The notes under the pieces: generated by a model
Told to the model about the DNA's origin: nothing
The model's database searches: none
The model's input: only the letters and a program-made list of their open reading frames with translations
Origin: CBDFGK01 sp965247075
GTDB lineage: Bacteria; Pseudomonadota; Gammaproteobacteria; Pseudomonadales; Halieaceae
NCBI GenBank assembly: GCA_965247075.1
Contig: CBDFGK010000003.1
Coordinates: forward strand, 2,108,001 to 2,172,000
Direction of reading: 5' to 3'
DNA: 64,000 nt
Shown: piece after piece, positions 1 to 9,673 of the stretch
How the letters are laid out: each line of letters begins with the position of its first letter
How positions within the stretch are numbered: position 1 is the first letter of the stretch
Translations under genes and position numbers: made by a program

Positions 1-997
1 TGCAAGAGTTGCAGAAGCCTTGGGGAAAACGACCCGAAGCCTCGAACATTTAAAAAAACGATTTATTGAAGAAGGGCTTAACGCTGCCATCGAGCGAAAG
101 AGGCGCGAGACACCTCCGCGAGCAATTCAATTTGGAGGTGAATTTGAAGCTCGGCTATTGGCACTGGCGTGTTCAGAAGCGCCGGAAGGTCGAGAGCGAT
201 GGACGGTACGGTTACTTGCGGAGAAGATGGTTGAATTGAAAATTGTACCGAGTGTTTCTCCAATGACGGTATGTAACACGCTAAAAAAAATGAACTTAGG
301 CCTCACCTGAGTAAGTATTGGAAAATACCACCGGACTACAATGCTGATTTCGTAGCAGCGATGGAGGATGTCCTTGATATTTATGCGCGCCCTTACAATC
401 CGGAATTTCCGGTTGTTTGTATGGATGAATCAAGCATGCAATTGATTGGAGAGGTGCACGAACCTATCCCGGCAGCTCCGGGCCATCCTGTTTTGATGGA
501 TGACGAATATGTCCGCAACGGAGTCGCAAATATATTTATTGAGGTCAACCCACTTGCAGGGCACCGTCAGGTAAAAATTACCAACACACGGACACGGATT
601 GACTGGGCCCATTTCACCAAAGAAATGCTTGAAGAACGCTATCCGGATGCCGAAAAAGTCATCCTGGTTATGGATAATTTGAATACACACAATACGGCAT
701 CGTTGTACTCGGCTTTTCCACCTGAGAAAGCCAAACAGTTGGCCGAACGTCTTGAGATACATTACACGCCAAAACATGGGAGCTGGCTAAACATAGCGGA
801 AATTGAGCTCAGTGTTTTGAAACGACAATGTCTTGCGGGGCGAATTGATTGCATTGAAAAAATGCGCTCTGAAGTGGCTGCGTGGAATACGGACAGAAAT
901 CATCGACAAACCCAGGTTGATTGGCAATTTCGTACCGATGAAGCGCGGGTCAAACTGAAGCGATTATATCCGAAATTTTAAGTTATATTGTGTACTA
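1..997 (+). mobile_element. IS630-family element D, left end outside the window
   Basis: The window opens inside this element. Its right end runs to a TA at 996-997, as expected for the IS630/Tc1 family, which inserts at TA and duplicates it. The base after that TA is G, so a CTAG (995-998) is formed, and an IS1182 element sits exactly on it. Nothing can be said about the left terminal repeat or the left flank. Confidence 0.85.
2..981 (+). CDS. IS630-family transposase, two frames joined at an A8 run, 5' partial
   Basis: DDE transposase of the IS630 family. The first frame (2-310) carries the helix-turn-helix part (start of HTH cut by the window edge). The second frame (open from about 291, stop at 979-981) carries the catalytic core: D in CMDESS (codon at 424), D in VMDNLNTH, and E in SWLNIAEIELS. 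The frames meet at eight A residues (283-290). A -1 shift there gives the family-typical KKNELRPHLSKYW. Many IS630 members make the full transposase by slippage at such a run, so this may be programmed and not a defect. The alternative is a simple indel in a dead copy. Confidence 0.8.
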
Positions 998-998
998 G

Positions 999-2345
999 GT
1001 GCGTGTCCGAGAATAGCTCAATCAGTGATATAATCTATCCAATAATATAATCCAGAGAGTAATACAGATGTCCGGTCCCTTCAAATCCGATCCAGTTGAC
1101 GCCCGACAGAATCAACTGTTTCCAGGCAACGTGTTCGACCTGCTGCCGACAGACCATGATTGTTACCTGTTCCATGATCTGTTTCAGCAGCTCGATACCA
1201 GCAGTATTGAATCGCAGTATAGTCCCCTGAGCCAACGAGCCTACCATCCCGGAAAACTCGTGGGTATTTTGATTTATGGCTACAGTCACGGCGTGTTCAG
1301 TTCCCGTCAATTGGAAAAGCGTTGTAACGAAGACCTGTCATTTATGTATATCGCCGGCAAGAATTGCCCCAACTTTCGCGTTCTAAGTGACTTTCGCAAG
1401 GATCACGCACGGTTTTTTCACGACTGTTTTACGCAAACAGTCAAGCTTGCAATGGAAATGAAGCTGGCCTCTCTGGGGCATGTCAGCCTTGATGGTTCCA
1501 AATGTAAAGCCAACAGTTCCCGGCACAAGGCCATGACTTATACGTTTCTCAAAGCAAGGGAGCAGGCACTTTGTACCGAGGTTGATGCCCTGATAAAACA
1601 GGCCAATGCCTGTGATGCTGAGGAAGACGCCGCCTATCACGAAAGGACCGGCTATGAACTGCCGGAAGACCTGGCCTTCAAGCAGCAGCGGCTTAAGACG
1701 ATCAAAGCGGCGAAGAAAGCGCTGGAAGCCCGCGAAGAAGCGCTGCATCCAGGCAAGCCGATTGCTTTCATTGTCCCGGTGGTCAACGCTTGGGGCTGAA
1801 GCGCCAGGGTAAAGACGGTACCCGGTGCTATCAGGCACTGGCGGCGGTTTGTGGCCGTTGTCCCTATTATGATCGGTGCTGTAAATCCAAGCAGGGAGAA
1901 GGGCGGACGATCACAACCGATAGTTATGAAGGCTTACGTCGAAGCATGAAAGAGCGAATGGAGCAGGCAGACTCGAAGGCGATTTACCAGCGCCGCAAAG
2001 TCATTGTTGAGCCGGTATTTGGTCATATCAAGAACAGCGGGTTTCGTCGATTCAGCATACGGGGCAAAGATAAAGTCGCGGGTGAGTTTTCATTAGTCTG
2101 CGCGGCACACAATATGAAGAAAATGGTGCGAGCGATAATGACAGGATCAGTGTGCCCGGAATTTGGAAATACCTCGAATCAATGGGGATAAACGGGGGAA
2201 AATGGCGTTCGTGTTTGAAAATACGGATATGCAGTTGGTAACGGGTCAAAAGATAACCAATTAGCGACAGTATATAAAACTTACTTCCACAAAAAGATGT
2301 AGAGACAGGGTGCCCGCGATTACATGTGAGTTGTCGGACACGCAC
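999..2345 (+). mobile_element. IS1182-family element a, copy 1 (internally deleted)
   Basis: Terminal inverted repeats GTGCGTGTCCGA (left) and its complement (right) are flanked on both sides by CTAG (995-998 and 2346-2349), the palindromic 4-bp duplication typical of IS1182. The element is 1347 bp. The second copy, with its nested IS4 removed, is 1732 bp, so 385 bp are missing here. The left CTAG was created by the end of IS630-D. Because CTAG is its own complement and is always present, it does not prove that the two flanks were once adjacent. Confidence 0.9.
1068..2191 (+). pseudogene. IS1182-family transposase, broken by a 385-bp deletion
   Basis: Residues up to about 235 are intact and include the first catalytic Asp region (SLDGSKCKANSS). 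The frame then breaks at 1760-1800 and resumes in another frame (1790-2191) with the third acidic region (VEPVFGHIKNSGFRRF). Compared with the intact 502-residue copy at 30839-32347, the lost segment lies between two CAAGCC direct repeats and includes the second Asp (SLDNGYQS). The deletion is 385 bp, not a multiple of three, so the product is both frameshifted and lacking a catalytic residue. Confidence 0.9.
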
Positions 2346-2349
2346 CTAG

Positions 2350-3424
2350 AGTGCCAGCTTCGACCGCCGCCGTTTTGGCCGGTTCGTAACCCATATCACC
2401 AGAGTGATGAACCTGAGAAATCGCCCCGTCGGCATCCATCTCGACCTGCCGCAGATGGGCGCATGGATTAAGGTACCGCGAACTGTTAATTGACTCACTG
2501 GATTGCTCCTCGACTAACCTGAAGTTCCTGTAGCCGCGAAACAAATTGTCCTTGTGTTTCAGGCGTTTAGCCAAAAATCCGCTTCCCTGTTCTGTCTACA
2601 TCTGTTGGATTAATTCCAGTGCATGTCGTTGTTTCGGGTTTGCCGTTGTAACCACCTCAAAAGTGTACCCGTCGGGTCCGGTGTGGGGCGCACGACAGGT
2701 GTTTCGCACAATTGTGGAGAGCTCATCCATCAGCGTAGAGAAGCTATGCGCCGGCGTCCCATCCTCCAACTTGCGGGTGGTGGCCTTGCGCTGGGCGGCA
2801 GCAGAGCGCTTGGCCGGGGCGACCGGATCACGCGTCGCCTTGGCCGCCTGATCGGTATCGGCAAACAACAGCTCACGCCAGGCCTCTCGCATGTGCCACT
2901 CGATGTAGTACGCCAGCATGCACAGGAAAATATGCGCCCGCACCCGCGTTTCCAGTCGATGATGGATGGGGCGGATTCGCAGATCGACTGATTTGAGCGT
3001 GCGGAACGCACGCTCGACCCGGGCCAGGGATTTGTAATGGCGCACACAATCAGCGCCGTCCATCCGAGTGGCTTTCAGTGAAGTGCGAATGACGTAGATA
3101 CCATCCAGCGCCGCTTCCACAGCGATGCTCTGCGTCTTGCGCTGGAAGCGAAAGGCCTGGTCCTGGATATCCAGTGTGAAGTGCTTGGCCACCTTGTACT
3201 GATTGACCCCCTTGCCGACACGCACACCGATTTTGTCCTGACCGCGCAGGCGACCGGATTGCACCATAGTGCGCACCTTCTCCAGATTCTTCTCGGTGGC
3301 CTGTAGCAAGTCTTCCCGCTTGTGCGCGCGTAAGGCCGCCAACTCCGGATTGCGACAGGCAACCAGGCGCTCGCCCGGGTAGTCGGGGTGGGTGAACTCA
3401 AACAGGTTGCTCTCATCGAACAGT
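2350..3424 (-). mobile_element. IS1634-family remnant plus about 225 bp of unassigned flank
   Basis: Positions 2596-3424 encode the C-terminal part of an IS1634-type transposase. Positions 2350-2595 hold a short open frame (MAKRLKHKDN...) that I do not recognise. It may be terminal IS sequence or neighbouring DNA. The remnant is joined at 3424/3425 to an IS630-A fragment and at 2346-2349 to IS1182-a. No terminal repeats of its own are identifiable, so it is the product of a deletion or recombination and not a whole element. Confidence 0.65.
2596..3423 (-). pseudogene. IS1634-family transposase, C-terminal part
   Basis: Recognised by FEFTHPDYPGERLVACRNP and RVERAFRTLKSVDLRIRPI, which are typical of the second half of IS1634/IS1549 transposases, including the acidic residue region near RVERAF. 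The N-terminal half is missing. The open frame does not start in this gene. It continues in frame upstream into the IS630-A transposase (VDNYATHKH...HFIPT), giving a chimeric IS630-IS1634 reading frame until the ISL3-a element interrupts it at 3516. The stop is at 2596-2598. Confidence 0.8.
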
Positions 3425-3516
3425 CTTGTTGGAATAAAGTGCAAGTGAACCCTTTTGTTTCGCTTAATCCAGTTCTTTACTTTTTCATGTTTGTGCGTCG
3501 CGTAGTTATCTACGAT

Positions 3517-4818
3517 GGGTCTTCCCCAAATCGAGTGGGTAGTTTAGCCTGATGCCCCATGAAAGATACACAGCTATACAGCCAGATATTGGGTATCGGG
3601 AAGCCGTGGAAGGTGACCGATGTGCAGGTTTCACTCGCGGACGGTGAAGTGAAAGTCACCGTAGATCGTGGGAGCGGTAAATTGACGTGTCCCAAGTGTG
3701 GCAAAGCCTGCTCCGGTTACGACAAGCGGCCGAGGCACTGGCGCCATCTTGACACCTGTCAACTCAAGACCTTGCTGATGGCTGAAGTGCCCCGGGTGGA
3801 GTGTTCAGAGCACGGCGTGGTTACGGTGCAGGTTCCCTGGGCAGAGCCTAGCAGCGGATTTACAGCGTTGTTTGAGGCGCTGGTCATTGACTGGCTGAAA
3901 GACGCTTCAACCAGTGCGGTGTCAGAACACCTAAGACTGAGTTGGAATGCCGTGGATGGCATCATGCAGCGCGCAGTGAAACGTGGTCTGTCGCATCGGG
4001 AGGCGCTGTCACCCAGGCAAATCAGTGTGGATGAAACCTCTTACCGCAAGGGCCATGACTATGTCACGGTGGTGACGGATCAGGAGCAGTCGGTAGTGCT
4101 GCATGTTGCCGAAAATCGGGAGACCGATAGCCTGGCTGAATTTTACGACCTGCTGTCTGAGGACCAGAAAAAGGGTATCGAGAGCGTGTGCATGGATATG
4201 TGGCCGGCCTATATCAGGGCAACTCGAGAGGCGCTGCCTGATGCGGATAGCAAGATCGCCTTTGACCGTTTCCACGTTGCGCAATACATGGGCAAGGCTG
4301 TGGATCAGGTGCGCCGACAGGAACATCGGCAGTTGATCAAGCAGGGCGATGAGCGGATGAAGGGTAGTAAATACCACTGGCTGCGTAACCGGGGCAACAT
4401 GAGCTGGCACCAACAGCGCAGTTTCAGCGAACTACGACAATCTTCCCTGAAGACCGCCAGGGCGTGGGCTATCAAGGATCTAGCCTCCCGCCTTTGGGAC
4501 TATCGGAGTCGCACCTGGGCTGAGAAGGGCTGGAAACGCCTGATCAACTGGATGGCCCGTAGCCGGCTCAAACCAATGCAAACGACGTCAAAAACCCTGC
4601 GGAATCACCTTTGGGGTATTCTCAATGCGGTGATTCGTAAGGTCGACAACAGTCACGCTGAAAGTATGAACAGTCGTATCAAAACGCTGAAGAGCCGTGC
4701 TCGGGGTTTCAGAAACAGGGAGCGATTCCGTAATGCAATTTACTTCCACCTGGGCGGATTACAGCTCTATCCGGAAGGAATCAGGGCCTGAATGACCCAC
4801 TACGATTGGGGAAGACCC
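3517..4818 (+). mobile_element. ISL3-family element a, copy 1
   Basis: 1302 bp, with terminal repeats beginning GGGTCTTCCCCAA at both ends. It is flanked by the 8-bp TSD TCTACGAT (3509-3516 and 4819-4826), the length expected for ISL3. It is inserted in an IS630-A transposase gene; removing it restores the IS630 frame across the junction. The second copy is at 24741-26042. Confidence 0.95.
3559..4791 (+). CDS. ISL3-family transposase (410 aa)
   Basis: Full length for the family. It has an N-terminal zinc-binding motif (CPKCGKACSGYDKR, residues about 35-48), then the DDE core: D in ISVDETSYRKGH, D in VCMDMWPAY, and E in NSHAESMNSRIK. All three acidic residues are present, so this copy could be active, unlike copy 2. 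The start ATG at 3559 lies 42 bp inside the element end. Confidence 0.93.
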   Translation: MKDTQLYSQILGIGKPWKVTDVQVSLADGEVKVTVDRGSGKLTCPKCGKACSGYDKRPRHWRHLDTCQLKTLLMAEVPRVECSEHGVVTVQVPWAEPSSGFTALFEALVIDWLKDASTSAVSEHLRLSWNAVDGIMQRAVKRGLSHREALSPRQISVDETSYRKGHDYVTVVTDQEQSVVLHVAENRETDSLAEFYDLLSEDQKKGIESVCMDMWPAYIRATREALPDADSKIAFDRFHVAQYMGKAVDQVRRQEHRQLIKQGDERMKGSKYHWLRNRGNMSWHQQRSFSELRQSSLKTARAWAIKDLASRLWDYRSRTWAEKGWKRLINWMARSRLKPMQTTSKTLRNHLWGILNAVIRKVDNSHAESMNSRIKTLKSRARGFRNRERFRNAIYFHLGGLQLYPEGIRA

Positions 4819-5823
4819 TCTACGATAAGATGAAGGTCTAACCCTTTGGGTGTTTGCTTTTCCACTGTCCTCAGAAACGCCAAAAAATCCTGATGCCGAT
4901 GTCGCTTCATGCACTGACCGATAACGTCACCCGTCAATGTATGTAATGCTGCAAACAAGGTGCTTGTACCATGACGTTTATAGTCGTGAGTCATTGTTCC
5001 GCACCGCTCCTGCTTCATCGGTAATCCAGGCTGCGTTCTATCCAGCGCTTGAATGGAGCTCTTTTCGCCGACACAAAAGACAACGGCATTCTCAGGCGGC
5101 GACAAATACAATCCAACAATATCGCGTAATTTTTCCTCAAAGGCAGGATCGTCACTCACCTTGAATTGCGCAGTCAGGTGTAGCTTCAGGCCAACGTCAC
5201 GCCACACCCTATTGATAAAGGAATGATTAATTCCCAACACTTTGGCGAGACTACGGGTTGTCCAGTGCGTGCCACCTTTCGGCTTTTCCTGCGTGGTTAT
5301 CCTGATTATTTTCGATCGCAGCTTCGCTTGGTCTGCAGAATTCTTGCCACCATGATTTCCCCCTCTTGGCAACTCCTTTTCTATACCCTGAATCCCTCTC
5401 TCAAAAAAACGATTACGCCATCGACCTACCTTGTTGACGTCAATGTCCAGCTCTTCCGCTATTTTGTAGTTGGGAATATCGTCAGCGGCGAGCAGAATGA
5501 TTCTCGAGCGCTCAACCAATCGCACCGAAGTTTTTCTGCTCCTTACATTTTTTTACAACTGTTTTTTTTCTGCTGATAACGTAATTCTTATTTGGGCGGG
5601 CATGGGCTTCAAATAGGCTGTGGTTGAAGCGCTTATTATATCATCATTTAATTTAATACACTCACTAGCTCGCAGTTCGTGGGGACAATTTATCCGAATT
5701 TCCTGGCAAAGGCTTTATCCGGTCGCGCCTAGCGATTGTCTTGACGCGCCACCCGTGTATTATGTGTCGTTCGGATTTGCGACAAGATTGCGCGGCAGGG
5801 GATGCGTTCCCTCGGAACTGGCC

Positions 5824-6834
5824 ATGGCGCAAGAAACGCAACAATTGTCTGTTTACTGGGCCCGGCTGGTTTTTGAGCTACTGGAGCGTCAGGGACTGGA
5901 TGCCGACCAACTGTTTGCCAGAAGCGGACTGAGCGTCACCGAATTGGCTAATCCTGGAGCCTGTTTCAAACAAGATAGCTTCACAAGACTCTGGCAAATG
6001 GCGGCCTGCCAGTCGGGTAATTCTGCCATTGGTCTTGAGATGGGACACGCGCCGTCTATCAATGCGTTCGATGCCTATAGTGCCAGCCAGTTATCCAGCC
6101 GCTCTGTTCGCGAAGCGGTTGAACGGGCGATACGCTACCAAAAGGTCATGGGCTCGGCCATGCAAATGACGATAGAAGAAACATCGGAAACGTGCAGAAT
6201 CGGCTTTCAAAGCCGGGGAGATGAATTACCTGCGGCCCGGGAGGGGTTCGATGCAGGCCTGGCATTTTCATTGGCTTCCATCCGCCTGATGACCAATCAC
6301 GAGGTGACACCAATTCATGTCACGTTTGCCTGTCCAGAGATCGCGGACCTAAATCCCTATATTGAGATTTTCAATTGCCCGCTGTACTTCGACCATGATC
6401 TGTACAGTCTGTGTGTCAGTCTTGACGTGCTGGATCTACCGATGGTTTTTGCCAACCAATCCATGGCCGATCATCACGACAGCGTACTGGACCAGGCAAT
6501 CGATTCTTCCGGAAATGTCTCTTTATCACAACGTGTAGAGCAGCTTATCAAGCAGCGTCTCCCGACCGGCGAACCCACTGTTGCCCAGGCCGCCCAGACC
6601 CTGAACATGAGCTCCCGCACACTGCAGCGGCACTTGCGGGCAGAGAAAACGAGTTTTCGCTCTGTGCTGGATGAGGTCCGCAATAACCTGGCCGATGACT
6701 GTGTGGCCAAAGCGGACCTGCCGCTATAGGAAATCACCTTTCTGCTCGGCTTTTCCGACCACGCCAATTTCTATCGCGCGTTCAAAAGGTGGTATGGCAA
6801 AACACCGGGGGCCTGCTGGGCCTCGATGAATTGA
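5824..6834 (+). pseudogene. AraC-family regulator with an in-frame amber codon in the second HTH
   Basis: An N-terminal sensor domain of the arabinose-binding (OruR-like) AraC type is followed by the first DNA-binding helix pair (TVAQAAQTLNMSSRTLQRHL). The frame then meets TAG at 6727-6729. Reading past it continues in the same frame with EITFLLGFSDHANFYRAFKRW, the second HTH of AraC proteins, to TGA at 6832-6834. The expected residue at the stop is Gln, so CAG to TAG is the likely change. ATG 5824 (MAQETQQLSVYW) fits the family start; the frame is open further upstream but with no family similarity. A product ending at the TAG would lack half the DNA-binding domain. Confidence 0.85.
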
Positions 6835-6840
6835 GCATAA

Positions 6841-6863
6841 GAGAACACCATAAAAGTGCTCTC
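6841..6863. terminator. possible hairpin between convergent araC and uxuA
   Basis: GAGAACAC and GTGCTCTC can pair (one G-T wobble) around a 7-nt loop. A weaker second hairpin follows (CAAGAACT near 6865 with AGTTCTCTTG near 6889). It lies between two converging genes, where a bidirectional terminator would be expected. There is no clear T tract, so this is weak. The remaining 6890-7100 shows no gene that I can support. Confidence 0.3.
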
Positions 6864-7100
6864 CCAAGAACTCTGCCGGGAATCCACAGTTCTCTTGGTG
6901 ACAGTGATTCAATCAATGTGGAAGACGGGTCACCAGATGATGAAGAGGGCTTTCCCTTCGCGGGCTTGATTATTTTGCTTCTTCCTGGAGATTTTTCCGG
7001 ATTCGAGCAAAGCTTACCTTTAGCCGAGATTTGGGGATTTCTTTTTGAGCAAACTGCTCCAGACCTATCTTTGAACCGGGGAGATGACTTGGCAGTGCCG

Positions 7101-8291
7101 TTAATATCCCTGTCTTTGATCCAGTAACTCGAGCGTGTGTGTAATGCCACGTAGCTCAGCCAGCCCCTTCATACGTCCTGCAAAGGAATAACCAGGGTTG
7201 ATCTCCGTTTGGTCGGCTTCATCACTTAGTAGATGCCCATGATCGGGCCTCATCACAATGCTTTCCGGGTTACCCTCCATCGATCTACGCTTCTCTTCAG
7301 CCAGGAGCGCCTTGATTAATCCCAACATATCATTATCGCCATCCAGATGGTCAGACTCGAAGAAAGAACCATCTTCTTCTCGCCGAATGTTCCGCAGATG
7401 GGCAAAATGTATTTTTGGACCGAACTCCTTCGCCATTTCGACCAGGTTGTTATCACCCCTGGCACCGAATGACCCAGCACAGAGCGTAAGACCGTTTGAG
7501 CGACTTGGAACAGCATCGAATATTGCCCTTACATCCATGGCAGTGGACACTACACGGGGTAGCCCAAAAAGTGAAAACGGGGGATCATCTGGGTGTATAC
7601 ACATATTGACTCCAACCTCTTCAGCGACAGGAATTATTTCACGCAAAAATTGGAACAGATTAACTCGGAACTTTTCGGTCCCCAGTTGTATAAACTCCGA
7701 GATGGCGCTCAAAATCTCCTGCCTGCCATACGAACCCTCCCCGCCAGGCAGCCCCGCTATGATATTTTTTTCTAAAAGTACTTGTTCCTCCTCGCTCATC
7801 GCATCGAAACGCTTCTTAGCCTTTAGCAGGATCGCAGGGTCATAATCTTCCTCCGCTCCATCACGCTTCAGGATATAGACATCATAGGCCGCAAAATCAG
7901 ACATTTCAAAACGCAAAGCATGTGCTTTATTCGGCAGCTCGTACATCAGATTCGTGCGAGTCCAATCCACCACAGGCATGAAGTTGTAGCAAACGGTTTT
8001 TATGCCTGCTTTTCCGACGTTTCGTATAGACTCCTTGTAATTTTCAATATACCGCTTATAGTCATTGCTCCGTGTTTTTATATCATTGTGGAGCGGAACA
8101 CTTTCAACAACGGACCACTTCAGTCCTGCCTTTTCGATGCACGCTTTTCGCTCTAGAATGACAGGAAGCTGCCAAGCTTTACCCGTTGGAATTTCATGTA
8201 GTGAAGAGACTACGCCAGAGGCGCCCGCCTGCAATACGTTTTCCAGTGTCACGGAATCATTTGGACCGAACCAACGCCATGTTTCTTGCAT
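7101..8291 (-). CDS. uxuA: D-mannonate dehydratase
   Basis: Converts D-mannonate to 2-keto-3-deoxygluconate (KDG), the dehydration step of glucuronate/fructuronate catabolism in the cytoplasm. It is 396 aa, the usual length. Recognisable stretches include MQETWRWFGPNDSVTLENV at the N terminus, NFMPVVDWTRTNL, MCIHPDDPPFSLFGLPR and the C-terminal MRPDHGHLL. His, Asp and Cys metal ligands of the family fall in the CIHPDD and HDG-like regions. It is the last gene of the dctPQM-uxuA run, 54 bp after dctM, so it is probably transcribed from the operator-bearing promoter upstream of dctP. Confidence 0.95.
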   Translation of the reverse strand: MQETWRWFGPNDSVTLENVLQAGASGVVSSLHEIPTGKAWQLPVILERKACIEKAGLKWSVVESVPLHNDIKTRSNDYKRYIENYKESIRNVGKAGIKTVCYNFMPVVDWTRTNLMYELPNKAHALRFEMSDFAAYDVYILKRDGAEEDYDPAILLKAKKRFDAMSEEEQVLLEKNIIAGLPGGEGSYGRQEILSAISEFIQLGTEKFRVNLFQFLREIIPVAEEVGVNMCIHPDDPPFSLFGLPRVVSTAMDVRAIFDAVPSRSNGLTLCAGSFGARGDNNLVEMAKEFGPKIHFAHLRNIRREEDGSFFESDHLDGDNDMLGLIKALLAEEKRRSMEGNPESIVMRPDHGHLLSDEADQTEINPGYSFAGRMKGLAELRGITHTLELLDQRQGY

Positions 8292-8345
8292 AACAATCCC
8301 TCAAAAAATAGTAATATAGACCGCCGGATACGAACTCACCAATAT

Positions 8346-9641
8346 TTATCCCGCGAATAAACCGGGTAGGAATAAGGTAAGACTTGGCGCAAAGGTAACC
8401 AGCATCAAAACAACGACCATAACAATATAAAATGGAATCATTTCGCGAATTGTGCTCTCGATTGAAATTTTACCAATCGAACAGCCCACCATCAGTGAAG
8501 TCCCGACCGGTGGCGTACAGACACCGATTCCGAGATTTATCAACATAATGATGCCAAAATGAATGGGATCAATACCCAGTTGAGTTGCGATAGGTAGCAG
8601 CATGGGAGTGAGTAATAGAATAAGTACTCCCATATCCATTAGCATACCCATCACAAGCAATAGCAGGTTAATGGCCAGTATTGCCACAATAGGGCTTGAA
8701 GAGAGCGAAAGAATTGTATCCGCCAGAATCTCGGGTACTTCCAAAAAACCGAGCAAAAAGGCAAACGCGGACGAAGTCATAATAATGGCCATTACCGTGG
8801 CCAGAGATTCCATTGACTGTTTTAGTACCTCAACGAATTTCTGATAGGTCATTGTCTTATAGATGACTACGGTAACCAACAAGGCGTAAACCGTAGCAAC
8901 CGCCGCCGATTCTGTCGCTGTAAAAATACCCAGCACAATACCGCCAATAATTATGACGACAGTGAACAGTCCAATAGAGGCTTCAAACCCAACTCTCAGT
9001 GACTGAATAAAGGAGTATTTCTCCCCTGTAGGGTGGCCCTGTTTGATCGCCAGCATCCAACATAGCAGCATCAAAGCGCCGCCGAGGAGTAGACCAGGCC
9101 CATAGCCTGCGAGAAAAAGCTTTTCCAATGAAAGACCGCCCGCAGCGAGTGAGTAGTAAATCATATTTTGACTGGGAGGGATCAAAACCCCCTGCACGGA
9201 AGATGAAATCGTTACTGCGACGGAGTAGCCGGGACGATGTCCACGCTTCACCATTGAGGGAATGAGAAAAGAGCCGATGGATGCCACATCTGCCACCGAT
9301 GATCCGGATATTCCACCAAACATTGTGCTGGAAACGATATTGGCTTGGGCCAATCCGCCGCGCATGCGTCCAACTAATGTATCGGCAAAACGCACCAGTC
9401 TATCGGAGATTCCGCCCGCCCCCATTAAGTGGCCAACAAGGATAAAAAAGGGTACTGCCAAAAATGTGAAGCTGTTCAGTCCGTTCACCATGCGATGCGC
9501 CAATACCATAGTAGGAATATCTAAATACACAACCGTTGCCAGCGATGAGACCCCCATTGCAAAGGCGATAGGCAACCGCATAAACATTAAGAATAAAAAT
9601 CCCCCCAACAGGATAAGTGTGGCTGTAGCTTGTTGTTCCAT
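8346..9641 (-). CDS. dctM: TRAP transporter large membrane subunit
   Basis: 431 aa with about 12 hydrophobic segments, and typical DctM stretches (GGISGSSVADVASIGSFLIP and IPPSQNMIYYS). It forms the ion-coupled channel of a tripartite TRAP importer with DctQ and the periplasmic DctP. It lies 32 bp after dctQ. Its place directly before uxuA and in an operon with a sugar-acid-type DctP suggests uptake of a hexuronate or a uronate-containing oligosaccharide; the substrate is inferred. Confidence 0.93.
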   Translation of the reverse strand: MEQQATATLILLGGFLFLMFMRLPIAFAMGVSSLATVVYLDIPTMVLAHRMVNGLNSFTFLAVPFFILVGHLMGAGGISDRLVRFADTLVGRMRGGLAQANIVSSTMFGGISGSSVADVASIGSFLIPSMVKRGHRPGYSVAVTISSSVQGVLIPPSQNMIYYSLAAGGLSLEKLFLAGYGPGLLLGGALMLLCWMLAIKQGHPTGEKYSFIQSLRVGFEASIGLFTVVIIIGGIVLGIFTATESAAVATVYALLVTVVIYKTMTYQKFVEVLKQSMESLATVMAIIMTSSAFAFLLGFLEVPEILADTILSLSSSPIVAILAINLLLLVMGMLMDMGVLILLLTPMLLPIATQLGIDPIHFGIIMLINLGIGVCTPPVGTSLMVGCSIGKISIESTIREMIPFYIVMVVVLMLVTFAPSLTLFLPGLFAG

Positions 9642-9673
9642 AGTGTGCCGAATTCCGCCTTTAACCTACTGCC

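Larger units (their letters stand above)
3425..5525 (-). pseudogene. IS630-A transposase, split by ISL3-a and 3'-truncated
   Basis: Starts at 5525 (MRLVERSRIILLAADDIP) with the N-terminal HTH (GRWRNRFFERGIQGIEKELP). It reads through the first catalytic Asp region, with CVGEKSSIQ where the other copies have CVDEKSSIQ, so this copy has lost the first catalytic Asp. The frame breaks at the ISL3-a TSD (4819-4826) and continues at 3508 down to 3425, where it fuses to the IS1634 remnant. The Glu-containing C-terminal part (SSSWLNLVERF in intact copies) is missing. Confidence 0.85.
3425..5667 (-). mobile_element. IS630-family element A, copy 1 (truncated, split by ISL3-a)
   Basis: Sequence 3425-3516 plus 4827-5667 matches the complete IS630-A at 13385-14556. 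Its transposase-3' end (left here) is lost at the junction with the IS1634 remnant. Its other end (about 5651-5667, ending CACTCACTAG) has lost a base relative to the intact terminus. ISL3-a is inserted at 3517-4818 within the codons for IVD of the second catalytic motif. It shows more differences from copies 2 and 3 than they show from each other, so it is the oldest of the three. Confidence 0.85.

Noticed and set aside
5620..5823. N-terminal extension of the AraC gene
   Set aside because: The frame is open, but the extra 68 residues overlap the end of IS630-A and have no AraC similarity; ATG 5824 fits the family.
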